Origin: an uncultured Treponema sp. | GTDB taxonomy: Bacteria; Spirochaetota; Spirochaetia; Treponematales; Treponemataceae | Direction: 5' to 3' | Length of the DNA: 38,357 nt | Assembly (NCBI GenBank): GCA_946186185.1 | Contig: CAMHMJ010000029.1 | Coordinates: forward strand, 1 to 38,357 | Shown: piece after piece, positions 1 through 8,006 of the stretch | Numbering within the stretch: the first letter of the stretch is position 1 | Layout: the number at the start of each line of letters is the position of its first letter | Position numbers and translations under genes: made by a program | Notes under the pieces: generated by a model | Told to the model about the DNA's origin: nothing | Database searches by the model: none | What the model saw: the letters and a program-made list of their open reading frames with translations, nothing else

Positions 1-55
1 TTGGCTCTCAGCGGGAACCTTGTTTGAAAAACGGCAGTACCGCTTCGCGGTGGCT
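1..55 (-). repeat. Partial copy of the ~100 bp 3'-end hairpin element (copy A)
   Basis: This stretch matches one arm and the apex of the elements at 6930-7032 and 33757-33858. It ends directly against the TAG stop of the cyclase gene (56-58), and the arm that would lie next to that stop is missing. The apex ACCGCTTCGCGGT is intact. The outer end is cut by the window edge, so its true extent is unknown. Strand is given as that of the upstream gene. Confidence 0.85.
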
Positions 56-3000
56 CTAGAGGAAATAGGTCTTCATCTTTCCCTTTCCTTTGACTTCAAC
101 TTCGATGCCTTCGCTGTAGTTGTAGCTGTCTTTTGTCATAAGGTAAGTGGTTTCCGTAACGTGAATCTTCATCGGTTCTCCGGTGCTTTCCATCCGGCTT
201 GCAACGTTTACCGTGTCGCCCCAGACGTCGTAAATCCACTTGGTTTTTCCGATAATTCCCGCAACCAGGTCGCCGGTGTTAATTCCCAGACGAATCTGTA
301 CCTGAATCTGGGAGGTTTTATTGAACTCTGCAACATCCTGCATGATTCCCTGAGCATATTTTACCATCTGTTTAGCGCCCTCGGTTCCTTCATCGTCGTC
401 AAAACCGCAGGCTGCCATGTAGGCGTCGCCGATTGTCTTGATTTTTTCGATGCCTTCCCGCTGGGCCCTCAGGTCAAAACGGTCAATCATTCCGTTCAGC
501 ATTGCAACTACCTGATCTGCGGAAAGACCGTCACTGATTTTTGTAAAGCCCACGATATCCGTAAACAGAACTGTAACATTCTTGATTTTTTTAGCGATTG
601 GTTTGTCCGGATGCTCCTTCTTTTCTTCGGCAACGTCCTTTGGAAGAATGTTTAAGAGAAGCTTTTCAGTTTTATCCTTCTCAATCATCAGGTCATGAGT
701 GCGCTCTTCAACCTTCTGTTCAAGCTCAATCTGGTACTTCCGCATTTTGTGGATTTTGTTCAAAACCATAAGGGTAATGGTTCCTGCCAGAGTAAAGGCA
801 ATCAGAATCCAGAACCAGGCCTGCTGCCAGATGTAAGGTTTTTTAATAATCGTAATAGGTGAGCTTGGGGTGCTCTTTATTCCGTCGCTGTTCTGGGAGC
901 GGACACTGAACTGGTAGGTTCCCGGCCGGAGGTTCGTATATGAAACCATGCGGCTGTTAGTCCAGTCAGAATATTCCCTGTCAAAGCCCGTAAGCCGGTA
1001 GCTGAAGGTCATGCTGTCCGAGGAAATAAAGCTCAAGCCCGTGAACTTGATGTTCAGACGCTTTGCTGAAGGCGGAAGCACAATGGTTTCTCCGTGCCAG
1101 TCGTGCTTTGCCGTATCGATCATGTATTCCTGAATTTCGATTTTCGGAGCTTCCTTGTTTTTGCCTGAACGAACCGGGTCGTAAATTGAAAAGCCGTCGA
1201 TGAGGGTAAACCAGATTCGTCCAAGGCTGTCCTTCTGTGAAACTGAGGTTGAGGTAACGCCGCCGGAAATCAGACCGTCCGAGCTTCCGTAGTACTTCAT
1301 TGAAAGGCGCTGCTTTTTTCCTTCCATGACTTCAAGCATTTCTTCGTAATTTGCAGAGCATACGCCCCGGTTTGTGGTCATCCATACTGTCTGTGTGTAG
1401 TCGCAGATCAGCTGGAAAATTCCCCCGGAAACCAGACCGTTAAAGGAATTGAAGGCAAAGAAATTGTCCTTCTCTTCATCGTAGGCTGAAATTCCGGCTC
1501 CGGTTCCTATCCAGAGTTTTCCTTCAATGGGGGCAATCTTGAAGATTACGTTTCCCGCAAGACCTTCGTTTGTGGTGTAGTGCTTTACGATTTTTTTGTC
1601 TTCAAGAACATAGATTCCGCCGCCGTCCGTTCCTACCCAGATGTGTCCGTTCTTGTCCTCATAAAGACACATGATAAACTCGTTTTCAAAGCCGTCTGCA
1701 CGGGTGAGGGAGGTGATTTTTCCGGTTTTTGCGTCCACCACGCTTAAGCCCTGGGTGGTTCCGATGTAATAATCCCCGGTTGAAGTTTTTATTGCAACGC
1801 GGCACTTGAGTCCTGCAAGACCGTCGTTTACCGTCCAGTTTTTGATCTTGTTGTCGGTGGTAATTTTTATCTGGCTGACTGGTGAATAGAAGGAAACCAG
1901 AAGCTCTTTGTCTTTGGTAAATTCAACATGACGGATGCGCTGTCCCTTGCAGAACTCCGTAAGGAAGTTGGTTGTAAACTCGTTGTTCTTGTAACAGTAC
2001 ATTCCGTCGTCTGCACCAAGCCAGGTTACATTTCTGTAGGGGTCTTCGCAGATGGCGTTTACTGCAATTGGCATTGCAATCGTGCGGAATTTTCCCTGAC
2101 TGAGCTTTTCGATTCCGCCCCGGTTAAATCCGATCCAGATATTTCCTTCCCTGTCCTGAATCAGGTCGTCGATGTAGTCGTCGGCGAGGCCGTTACGCTT
2201 GTCGTAGTAGGTGTAAAGCCCGTTGTGCAGCACGGTGAGCCCCGAGTCCATGGCAAACCAGTAGTTTCCGTTGGAATCCTGCATGATTTCGTTAACAACC
2301 GTACCTTCCGTGTGGTCGTGGCCCACATCGTAAACCGTTTCTTCCGTGTCCTTGATTCTTACTGCGAAATGAGGTGCAACTCCGAACCAGAGGGCGCCGT
2401 TATTTTCCTGCCAGACCTCGTTTACACTGGGATCCTTAAGCTTTGTAATTCCCTTAAAAATTTCCAGATGATGGTTTGAGTACACGAAAAGCTCGTTGGC
2501 AATGGCGGTGGTAATCCAGATTCTTCCCGCTGAATCGCAGAAAAGCTTTGAAACCTGAATGGTTTCCTGTCCCAGCTCAGAAAGTCCCTGAGGAGCTACA
2601 AATTTCTTTTCCGGTGTCAGGTAGCACAGTCCGCTGGCGGTTCCGAACCAGATATTGCCGTCATGGTCTTCACAGATTGCCCGGATTGAATTGTGGGGAA
2701 GACCGTTGTTCACGGTGTACTGAGTAATGCTGCCGTTTGTTTCAAAGCAGCTTACACCTTCGTCGTTGTGTCCAACCCAGATGTTTCCTTCTGAATCTTC
2801 AAAAATTGAACGCACGGAGGTGAAATTGTATTTCGGATCAATGGAATTGTTGTAGCAGGTGAATTCTACTCCGTCAAAACGCACAAGACCGTCGTAGGTT
2901 CCGATGTAGACGTATCCCTTTTTGTCCTGAACAAGGGCGGTGATTGTCATGCCAGGAAGCCCGTCTGCCGTGGTCCAGTTTTTGCGGACAAAATCGTTTA

Positions 3001-3097
3001 AGAAGGCCTGATCTACCCGCCCCTTTGCCGCACTCTGACCAAATGCTGTAAATGTAAGGATTGATAAACTCAACAGAAGTGAAATAAGTCGTTTCAT
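56..3097 (-). CDS. Two-propeller sensor / class III adenylate cyclase fusion, membrane-bound
   Basis: A 1013-residue protein predicted to make cAMP in response to an extracytoplasmic signal. An N-terminal signal-like segment (residues 1-20) precedes about 13-14 repeats of the two-component-regulator propeller type (D-x-x-G-x-I-W-x-G), enough for two seven-bladed propellers. A Y_Y_Y-like beta domain, one membrane segment (about 761-780), a charged coiled coil (about 785-815) and a class III cyclase domain (837-1013) follow. Metal aspartates D847 (FTDIVGF) and D891 (IGDAYM), purine-selecting K887 and D957 (YDVWGD), and N964/R968 are all present. The K/D pair favours adenylyl over guanylyl cyclase. 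The sensor half resembles that of Bacteroidetes hybrid two-component systems, but the output is a cyclase instead of a kinase. The ATG at 3097 has no Shine-Dalgarno and lies 7 nt from a -10 box. The ligand is unknown; glycans are only a guess from the family. Confidence 0.9.
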   Translation of the reverse strand: MKRLISLLLSLSILTFTAFGQSAAKGRVDQAFLNDFVRKNWTTADGLPGMTITALVQDKKGYVYIGTYDGLVRFDGVEFTCYNNSIDPKYNFTSVRSIFEDSEGNIWVGHNDEGVSCFETNGSITQYTVNNGLPHNSIRAICEDHDGNIWFGTASGLCYLTPEKKFVAPQGLSELGQETIQVSKLFCDSAGRIWITTAIANELFVYSNHHLEIFKGITKLKDPSVNEVWQENNGALWFGVAPHFAVRIKDTEETVYDVGHDHTEGTVVNEIMQDSNGNYWFAMDSGLTVLHNGLYTYYDKRNGLADDYIDDLIQDREGNIWIGFNRGGIEKLSQGKFRTIAMPIAVNAICEDPYRNVTWLGADDGMYCYKNNEFTTNFLTEFCKGQRIRHVEFTKDKELLVSFYSPVSQIKITTDNKIKNWTVNDGLAGLKCRVAIKTSTGDYYIGTTQGLSVVDAKTGKITSLTRADGFENEFIMCLYEDKNGHIWVGTDGGGIYVLEDKKIVKHYTTNEGLAGNVIFKIAPIEGKLWIGTGAGISAYDEEKDNFFAFNSFNGLVSGGIFQLICDYTQTVWMTTNRGVCSANYEEMLEVMEGKKQRLSMKYYGSSDGLISGGVTSTSVSQKDSLGRIWFTLIDGFSIYDPVRSGKNKEAPKIEIQEYMIDTAKHDWHGETIVLPPSAKRLNIKFTGLSFISSDSMTFSYRLTGFDREYSDWTNSRMVSYTNLRPGTYQFSVRSQNSDGIKSTPSSPITIIKKPYIWQQAWFWILIAFTLAGTITLMVLNKIHKMRKYQIELEQKVEERTHDLMIEKDKTEKLLLNILPKDVAEEKKEHPDKPIAKKIKNVTVLFTDIVGFTKISDGLSADQVVAMLNGMIDRFDLRAQREGIEKIKTIGDAYMAACGFDDDEGTEGAKQMVKYAQGIMQDVAEFNKTSQIQVQIRLGINTGDLVAGIIGKTKWIYDVWGDTVNVASRMESTGEPMKIHVTETTYLMTKDSYNYSEGIEVEVKGKGKMKTYFL

Positions 3098-3104
3098 AAG
3101 GAAT

Positions 3105-3132
3105 ATTATAGGCGATAATGGGGAATTTTCAA
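3105..3132 (-). promoter_or_regulatory. Promoter of the cyclase gene, leaderless
   Basis: On the minus strand, TTGAAA (3132-3127), a 16 bp spacer and TATAAT (3110-3105) precede the ATG by only 7 nt. The expected transcription start falls on or one base before the A of the start codon. The 7 nt between contain no ribosome-binding site. Confidence 0.75.
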
Positions 3133-3320
3133 TTGAAAAGTAAAAGTTTTCGGGGGGACTTTGGGGGCGGGCTGTGTTTTTCTGGCGGCGGTGGACAGCG
3201 GGATGCGGAATGTGTCTTTAGAAATTCAACTACCGCTTTAATGACTCAGAGCTTTTTCAGTTATATATTTGAAAATGTCCCAAGAGGAAACAGTTTTCAT
3301 ATTTTAAAAGGAGAAGAACT

Positions 3321-4220
3321 ATGAAAAAAATTCTTGTTGTTTTAATGGCCGCTCTTTTGAGCCTGAATGTGTTTGCAGATGACTTTACAAAATCCCTGCA
3401 TAATATTTCTAAAACTATCAATGCCCTTGATGGAACTAAGGCGACACCTGCTACAGGAACAATTCCGGCTGGAAAGGATATTTTCCCGATTGTCTGGAAA
3501 TATGCTTACAATGAGCCGACTCTGGAAAAGGGTGTTCTTGCTTTTCAGGCTGAAATCAAGTCAATCGACCTGTATAACAAATCTTACGAAATGGTTCAGC
3601 GGGTTTACTATAAATTCGGAATCGGACTTCAGTGTCAGGAATCCTTCTTTACGGTTCAGCAGGAAGATGTAAATGTATCAGTTTTGACCACAAAGATGCA
3701 CACTTTTGGAGTAGACAGAAACCTGAAGAGAACTAATGAGCCATATGCCAGCCAGCCGAAATCCCTGGTTGTTAATTCCCAGAATATTCTGAATGATATG
3801 GTAAAGGACGCAGAAACACTTGAAGAAGCAAAATACAACGAGTGGGCTGACAAGTGTTACACAAATCTTTCCGTTCAGCAGCTGGCAGGAGCAACCGCTG
3901 GAAACAAGCTGAAGGCAAAAAAATGGTTTGAAGCACATCCGATTGAAGGAAAGTCAATTCAGAGTGAATTTGCATTTAAAAATCTTGCTGAAAGCGATAA
4001 AGAAGGTTATTCCTATAAAATCACCGGAAGCTATATGTCTATGAACGGAGTGGATATATCACTCATTCTTGCGACAATCTATTCCAATGATGATAAATGC
4101 ATGGATTTTAAGGAAGGTCAGAAAATTTCCGTTTCCGGAAAAATCACAAAAGTTAACTATTCCGGCACCAGCGAATTCAGCACAAAATACGAAATATCTT
4201 CGATTGTAATTGAAGAGTAG
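3321..4220 (+). CDS. Exported protein of unknown function with OB-fold-like C-terminus
   Basis: A 299-residue protein with a clear signal peptide (lysines, a hydrophobic core, then an N-V-F-A-D-D cleavage region near residue 20). A strong AAAGGAG lies 8 nt before the ATG and fixes the start. The last ~80 residues carry the pattern of the tRNA_anti-like OB-fold found in small secreted bacterial proteins: an 'F-K-E-G-Q-K-I-S-V-S-G-K-I' strand followed by beta-rich sequence ending in I-V-I-E-E. The middle region (30-210) is unrecognised. No lipobox is visible, so it is probably periplasmic or secreted. It stands alone, facing away from the cyclase gene and followed by a long inverted repeat. The function is not known. 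The OB-fold assignment is an inference from pattern only. Confidence 0.75.
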   Translation: MKKILVVLMAALLSLNVFADDFTKSLHNISKTINALDGTKATPATGTIPAGKDIFPIVWKYAYNEPTLEKGVLAFQAEIKSIDLYNKSYEMVQRVYYKFGIGLQCQESFFTVQQEDVNVSVLTTKMHTFGVDRNLKRTNEPYASQPKSLVVNSQNILNDMVKDAETLEEAKYNEWADKCYTNLSVQQLAGATAGNKLKAKKWFEAHPIEGKSIQSEFAFKNLAESDKEGYSYKITGSYMSMNGVDISLILATIYSNDDKCMDFKEGQKISVSGKITKVNYSGTSEFSTKYEISSIVIEE

Positions 4221-4233
4221 AAAACAATAAGTC

Positions 4234-4315
4234 ACTCAGGAATTCTGAAGCGGAAGTAAAAATATATTATAATAAAGATACATTTTATTTTATGTATTTT
4301 CGGAATTCTTGAGTC
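4234..4315 (+). other. Long inverted repeat / RNA hairpin containing two GAATTC sites
   Basis: ACTCAGGAATTCTGAA (4234-4249) pairs with TTCGGAATTCTTGAGT (4300-4315) over 16 bp. The only departures from Watson-Crick are two G-U pairs, which points to an RNA hairpin with a ~50 nt A/T-rich loop. It lies 13 nt after the exported-protein stop and is followed by a T-rich run, so it may act as a terminator. It also lies just upstream of the methyltransferase promoter, and each arm contains a GAATTC. Confidence 0.7.
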
Positions 4316-4332
4316 TGTCTTTCTTTTCTATA

Positions 4333-4348
4333 TATAATACTATATAAT
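4333..4348 (+). promoter_or_regulatory. Tandem -10 boxes before the methyltransferase
   Basis: Two TATAAT hexamers (4333-4338 and 4343-4348) lie 10 bp apart. The second is 7 nt before the ATG, predicting a leaderless mRNA. The first has TTGAGT 18 bp upstream (4309-4314), overlapping the inverted repeat, and would give a leader of about 11 nt. No Shine-Dalgarno is visible in either case. Confidence 0.55.
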
Positions 4349-4355
4349 TTCCGCT

Positions 4356-5402
4356 ATGGAAAAAGAGAAACTGCGGGCGGAACGAAACCGGACACTGACA
4401 CTGAATGAAGAAGAAATTCCGGAACTTGAAAAACGGCTGGTAACGGAAGAACAGCTGGCTTTTTCAGCGGGTGGTGGAGAAGCCCGGGGAGACGCTCCGG
4501 GGGCTGCGGGAACTTCCGGCTACCGCGATGATGCGCTTACCATTAATGGAGCCGCTCCGGATTCCGGACTAATCGATAAAACCATAAACGGAGACCTGTT
4601 CCACTGCATCAAATATATTCCCGATGAAATTTTCGACCTTATCATAATTGATCCGCCATATAATCTTTCCAAGGATTTTAACGGAAATGTCTTTAAGAGC
4701 ATGGATGATTCTTCCTACGAGGAATATCTTGAAAGCTGGTTCGGCACGGTTGTAAAAAAACTGAAACCCAGCGGAAGTCTTTATCTCTGCGGAGACTGGA
4801 AGTGTACGGCCGCCCTGCAGCGGGTGATGGAAAAGCATCTTACGGTGCTGAACCGTATTACCTGGCAGCGGGAAAAGGGCCGGGGTGCAAAGACAAACTG
4901 GAAAAACTCCATGGAGGACATCTGGTTTGGCGTAAAAAATAAAGACGACTACTATTTTGATGTTGAAAGCGTAAAAATGAAGCGCCGGGTGATTGCGCCT
5001 TACAAAAAAGACGGAGTTCCAAAGGACTGGGTTGAGGGGAATGACGGAAATTTCCGCCTGACCTATCCTTCAAATTTCTGGGACGATATCAGCATTCCTT
5101 TCTGGTCAATGCCGGAAAATACAGACCATCCTACTCAAAAGCCGGAAAAACTCTACGCAAAGCTGATTCTTGCTTCTTCCAGACCCGGAGATTTTATTTT
5201 TGATCCGTTTCTGGGAAGCGGAACCACCAGCGTGGTTGCAAAAAAACTTGGACGGCACTGGTGCGGAATTGAACAGAACAAGACCTACTGTCTGTGGGCA
5301 GAAAAGCGCCTTGAAATGGCGGAAACGGACACTGAGATTCAGGGGTACAAGAACGGTGTTTTCTGGGAACGAAACACCCTGGCCCAGCAGAAAAAAGAAT
5401 AA
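4356..5402 (+). CDS. Site-specific DNA adenine methyltransferase (beta class), solitary
   Basis: A 348-residue DNA amino-methyltransferase. The catalytic motif D-P-P-Y is at 99-102 and the SAM-binding motif F-D-P-F-L-G-S-G-T-T at 282-291, with H-P-T-Q-K-P at 258-263 between. Catalytic motif first and SAM motif last is the order of the beta class (M.RsrI, CcrM and HinfI relatives), which are mostly N6-adenine enzymes. Residues 1-75 form a poorly conserved charged and Gly/Ala-rich extension. No restriction endonuclease or specificity gene adjoins it, so it looks like an orphan enzyme with a regulatory or housekeeping role. It converges on the LRR gene with one base between stops and no terminator. 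The recognition site cannot be read from sequence. Confidence 0.9.
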   Translation: MEKEKLRAERNRTLTLNEEEIPELEKRLVTEEQLAFSAGGGEARGDAPGAAGTSGYRDDALTINGAAPDSGLIDKTINGDLFHCIKYIPDEIFDLIIIDPPYNLSKDFNGNVFKSMDDSSYEEYLESWFGTVVKKLKPSGSLYLCGDWKCTAALQRVMEKHLTVLNRITWQREKGRGAKTNWKNSMEDIWFGVKNKDDYYFDVESVKMKRRVIAPYKKDGVPKDWVEGNDGNFRLTYPSNFWDDISIPFWSMPENTDHPTQKPEKLYAKLILASSRPGDFIFDPFLGSGTTSVVAKKLGRHWCGIEQNKTYCLWAEKRLEMAETDTEIQGYKNGVFWERNTLAQQKKE

Positions 5403-5403
5403 T

Positions 5404-6120
5404 TCAGTTTGAACCTGTTGAGTCCGTTCCCTCAGTGCTTTGAGTCACCTGAATTGCCTGGATTTTATCTGCAAAACTGCTCCATCCGTCGGTTGTCTTG
5501 TAGCGCTCCAGACTTGTTTCAGGTACATAGATTACAAGATTTTTCAAGGCGTCCGGGTTGAATTTTGAGTCCTCTACAACCGGGGGAACAAGTGCCGGGC
5601 AGACCATTTTCTTTAGTGACGAGCAGTTAGTAAAGGACTTGTCCCGGATTTCTGCCAGGTTTTCTGAAAGTGTGAGCTCCGAAAGGTATGAAAAACCTGC
5701 CAGGGAATCGAATTTTATTACGCCGGAAGGGAAAACAATAGTCTGTGTAGAGGTTTTTGTTGCAACATCTTCAAATTTCAGGGCAAGAACCTTTTCTCCC
5801 GCAATGGTTTCCGGAATTGTAAGATTTTTCAGAACTACCATAAAGTTCAGGGTAACGCCGATTCTCTTTCCTGAGGAATCTGTGTAGGCCGTTATGGTTG
5901 CATTGTTCTTTTTTTCGTTACCGGCAGAGGTTTCTTCGCTTCCCCACTGGCTGTCCATAAAGCTGCAGGAAACGGAAAAAAACGCGGCCAGCAGCAGGGT
6001 CAGTAATATAGTCAGCAAAATACAAATTTTCCGCACATGGATTTTTTGTTTTTTCATTGTTGTTGTGCTTCCTTCCGGTACGACATTTTCATAGGAGCTC
6101 CCGAATCTTCTGTTTTTCAT
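5404..6120 (-). CDS. BspA-like leucine-rich-repeat lipoprotein
   Basis: A 238-residue surface-type protein. The signal segment begins at an internal Met (residue 22, ATG at 6057): basic residues, a long Leu/Ile core and F-S-V-S-C, a relaxed spirochaetal lipobox. The body holds LRR_5/BspA (TpLRR) repeats such as 'L-T-L-S-E-N-L-A-E-I-R-D-K-S-F' and 'C-S-S-L-K-K-M-V', which are associated with cell-surface adhesion in oral and gut treponemes. The listed start has a perfect AAAGGAG 11 nt upstream and sits 18 nt after the outer-membrane gene's stop, so the two are probably co-transcribed. ATG 6057 has a weaker GGAAGG and gives a normal signal peptide, so it may be the real start. The last third (after about 180) loses the repeat pattern. 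Confidence 0.75.
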   Translation of the reverse strand: MKNRRFGSSYENVVPEGSTTTMKKQKIHVRKICILLTILLTLLLAAFFSVSCSFMDSQWGSEETSAGNEKKNNATITAYTDSSGKRIGVTLNFMVVLKNLTIPETIAGEKVLALKFEDVATKTSTQTIVFPSGVIKFDSLAGFSYLSELTLSENLAEIRDKSFTNCSSLKKMVCPALVPPVVEDSKFNPDALKNLVIYVPETSLERYKTTDGWSSFADKIQAIQVTQSTEGTDSTGSN

Positions 6121-6138
6121 TTTTCTTCAAACTCCTTT

Positions 6139-6843
6139 CTAAAAATTATGCGGGAAGGAAAGTGAAACTCCCGCACTCAGGGTATTTTCTATCAGCCAGC
6201 TTGAATCTTCCATTGAGGAAGCCGGAATCCAGGGATGGGCTGAAAAGGTATATTCCGCAGTGACTCCAAACTGTTTAGTAATTGCGTACCGGAGCTTTAA
6301 GGGAATTGAAAAGCCGTAGGTTCTGACTGTGGTTACAGTTTTTGTATCAACGCCGGCTGCGTCCACTTCTTCTGTAATAACATACCAGGTGTGCTGAAGG
6401 CTGATTCCCGTTGTTGCGTAAAGTCCGCTTCCAATATCCCAGGAAACCGTAACTCCCGGGCAGAAAAGCTGTGCAATTACGATATTTGTATTATCCAGTG
6501 GAAGTCCAAAATCAAAAGCGATGGAAGAACCCACCCCCAGACGGTTGAACCAGGCTTCCACCATATCAACGCTGATCTTTGCAAGAGGGTAGTTTGCTAT
6601 ACCCGTGAAGTTAAATGCGCCCTGAAAATCTACATTGGTCTGCAGCCGGAATTCATCGTTATATTTTCTTTCAAAGAAGGAAGTTTTCTTTGAGAATTTA
6701 TCAGAGGAAGGCAGGCTGTTATCCTCCGCCGGAATGACATTTGCATCCGCAGAAGCGCTTTCGGTAGTTTTTTCTTGAGAAAAGAGCGGATTAAAAAGAA
6801 GAATAAAAAAGGCGGCGTTTAACAGAATCTTAGGTACTTTCAT
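6139..6843 (-). CDS. Small outer-membrane beta-barrel protein
   Basis: A 234-residue protein with a signal peptide ending in L-F-S-Q (residues 1-23), a short acidic/serine linker (24-55), then alternating hydrophobic strands typical of an 8-stranded OmpW/OmpA-size barrel. It ends in phenylalanine (H-N-F), the usual C-terminal signature for barrel assembly. Specific function is not recognisable. It is the first gene of a two-gene unit with the LRR lipoprotein. The start has no Shine-Dalgarno and lies 12 nt from a candidate -10, so the leader would be only about 6 nt. Confidence 0.75.
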   Translation of the reverse strand: MKVPKILLNAAFFILLFNPLFSQEKTTESASADANVIPAEDNSLPSSDKFSKKTSFFERKYNDEFRLQTNVDFQGAFNFTGIANYPLAKISVDMVEAWFNRLGVGSSIAFDFGLPLDNTNIVIAQLFCPGVTVSWDIGSGLYATTGISLQHTWYVITEEVDAAGVDTKTVTTVRTYGFSIPLKLRYAITKQFGVTAEYTFSAHPWIPASSMEDSSWLIENTLSAGVSLSFPHNF

Positions 6844-6855
6844 ACTGATTTTGTT

Positions 6856-6884
6856 AAACTAAACCGCCTGTGGATTATTGTCAA
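6856..6884 (-). promoter_or_regulatory. Promoter of the barrel/LRR gene pair
   Basis: TTGACA (6884-6879), a 17 bp spacer and TAGTTT (6861-6856) on the minus strand, 12 nt before the ATG. The -35 is consensus and the -10 is weak. The predicted leader is about 6 nt with no ribosome-binding site. Confidence 0.5.
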
Positions 6885-6929
6885 GTACAGTAAAAGAAAT
6901 AATTGATAAGGATAAATGTACTGGTTACT

Positions 6930-7032
6930 GCAAAATTGGCTCTCAGCGGGAACCCTGTTTGGAAAACGGCAGTACCGCTTCGCGGTGGCTGAATGTTTTC
7001 CAAAACAGGAACCCCGCTTACGCCAATTTTGC
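6930..7032 (-). repeat. Full-length 103 bp 3'-end hairpin element (copy B)
   Basis: An almost symmetrical element with perfect 11 bp ends (GCAAAATTGGC / GCCAATTTTGC), inner arms AGCGGG, CCTGTTT and GGAAAAC that pair across it, and the apex ACCGCTTCGCGGT. It begins 24 nt after the DUF4340 stop and is related to 1-55 and 33757-33858. No flanking target duplication is obvious. Strand is given as that of the upstream gene. Confidence 0.9.
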
Positions 7033-7056
7033 AAAACCCGATATTCTACTTATAAC

Positions 7057-7971
7057 TTATTTTTTTAATTCAGCTACATCCTTGATGTATTTTTTTGCAT
7101 TGGTTTCAGAAAGCTCGGCCTTGTGAGAGGTCTTGTTGGAAACGGCAATGTATTTTGTTTTGTCACCGTCTTTTTCTGAGTAGATGTCAACGGTGGTTTT
7201 TCCTTCAGAGCCTGTAATTTCAACAGAAACTTCCTTTGTTTTTGGAAGAACTGTAGAATCTGAAAGCCATGAAGCTGCGTTCAAAGAAATAATCTGTCTG
7301 ATCCAGGAACTGATTTTTGAAGCATCTGCTTCGTCTTTTTCTGCGCTTCCTGTGAAGCCCCAGGTGATTTCTTCGTCCGGTAGAGCAACCTTTGTTACAC
7401 CCCAGCTTGTTTTTGGAGTTGTTACTGTTACTTCAGAAATTCCGCCTTCGTTCAAAGTGAAGATTGACTTGCTCTTAAGTGTGTCTTCAGTTTTTGAAAA
7501 TTCCCGGACAAGGTTTCCGCTTACAAGGTAAACGTCCTTTGAGTTTCCCACTGTAATGTAAGTCTGTGAACCGGTTGAAGAAACTTTTCCGATTTTCATG
7601 GCGCGGACTTCGCTTCCTGCCTTGAATGCTTTTACAGAAATTGCTTTTTCATCGTTCAGATCCCAGCGGGCATTGAAGTCGTCGCCGGAAAGTCGACCTA
7701 CAGTATCCAGAACCTTGATTTCCTTGATGTTGTTTGTAATTGTAGTGATATCGCTCTGGTTTGCCTTAAAATCGTCATTTCCAACATACCAGTCGCTTCC
7801 GTCAAGGGAGAGCTTTACTTCGCTTCCGTTATTGTTGATTACGATTTCGTCAAAGCTTCCGTCAAATTTTAAGGTTTTAACAGGATTTCTTCCTGCCAGA
7901 ATTGCCTGAATCACGCAGACAATTGTCAGAAAAGCGATACATGATAAAAGTACTATTTTTCTTGGTTTCAT
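7057..7971 (-). CDS. DUF4340 membrane-anchored protein of the Gld-like ABC cluster
   Basis: A 304-residue protein with one N-terminal membrane segment (about 7-25) followed by a large extracytoplasmic beta-rich domain of the DUF4340 type. Characteristic phrases are 'D-G-S-D-W-Y-V-G', 'S-D-I-T-T-I-T-N-N-I' and 'G-K-V-S-S-T-G-S-Q-T-Y-I'. DUF4340 proteins are regularly encoded next to GldG-like proteins and ABC-2 exporters, as here. The start is ATG 7971, which has AAAGGA at the right distance; an in-frame GTG at 8007 overlaps the previous stop and is less likely. It is the last gene of the unit, with the hairpin element just behind it. The molecular role is unknown. It probably works with the transporter on the outer face of the cytoplasmic membrane. 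Confidence 0.85.
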   Translation of the reverse strand: MKPRKIVLLSCIAFLTIVCVIQAILAGRNPVKTLKFDGSFDEIVINNNGSEVKLSLDGSDWYVGNDDFKANQSDITTITNNIKEIKVLDTVGRLSGDDFNARWDLNDEKAISVKAFKAGSEVRAMKIGKVSSTGSQTYITVGNSKDVYLVSGNLVREFSKTEDTLKSKSIFTLNEGGISEVTVTTPKTSWGVTKVALPDEEITWGFTGSAEKDEADASKISSWIRQIISLNAASWLSDSTVLPKTKEVSVEITGSEGKTTVDIYSEKDGDKTKYIAVSNKTSHKAELSETNAKKYIKDVAELKK

Positions 7972-8006
7972 ATATTTTCCGTCCTTTCTATTATATTCTG
8001 CCTGCA

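Noticed and set aside
1928..2479. Long antisense frame inside the cyclase gene
   Set aside because: It mirrors the strongly supported propeller coding sequence; long shadows are common opposite repetitive coding DNA.
3118..3324. Possible 68-residue gene upstream of the exported protein
   Set aside because: It has no ribosome site, lies over the cyclase -35 region, has odd Gly/Cys composition and overlaps the next start; no similarity is recognisable.
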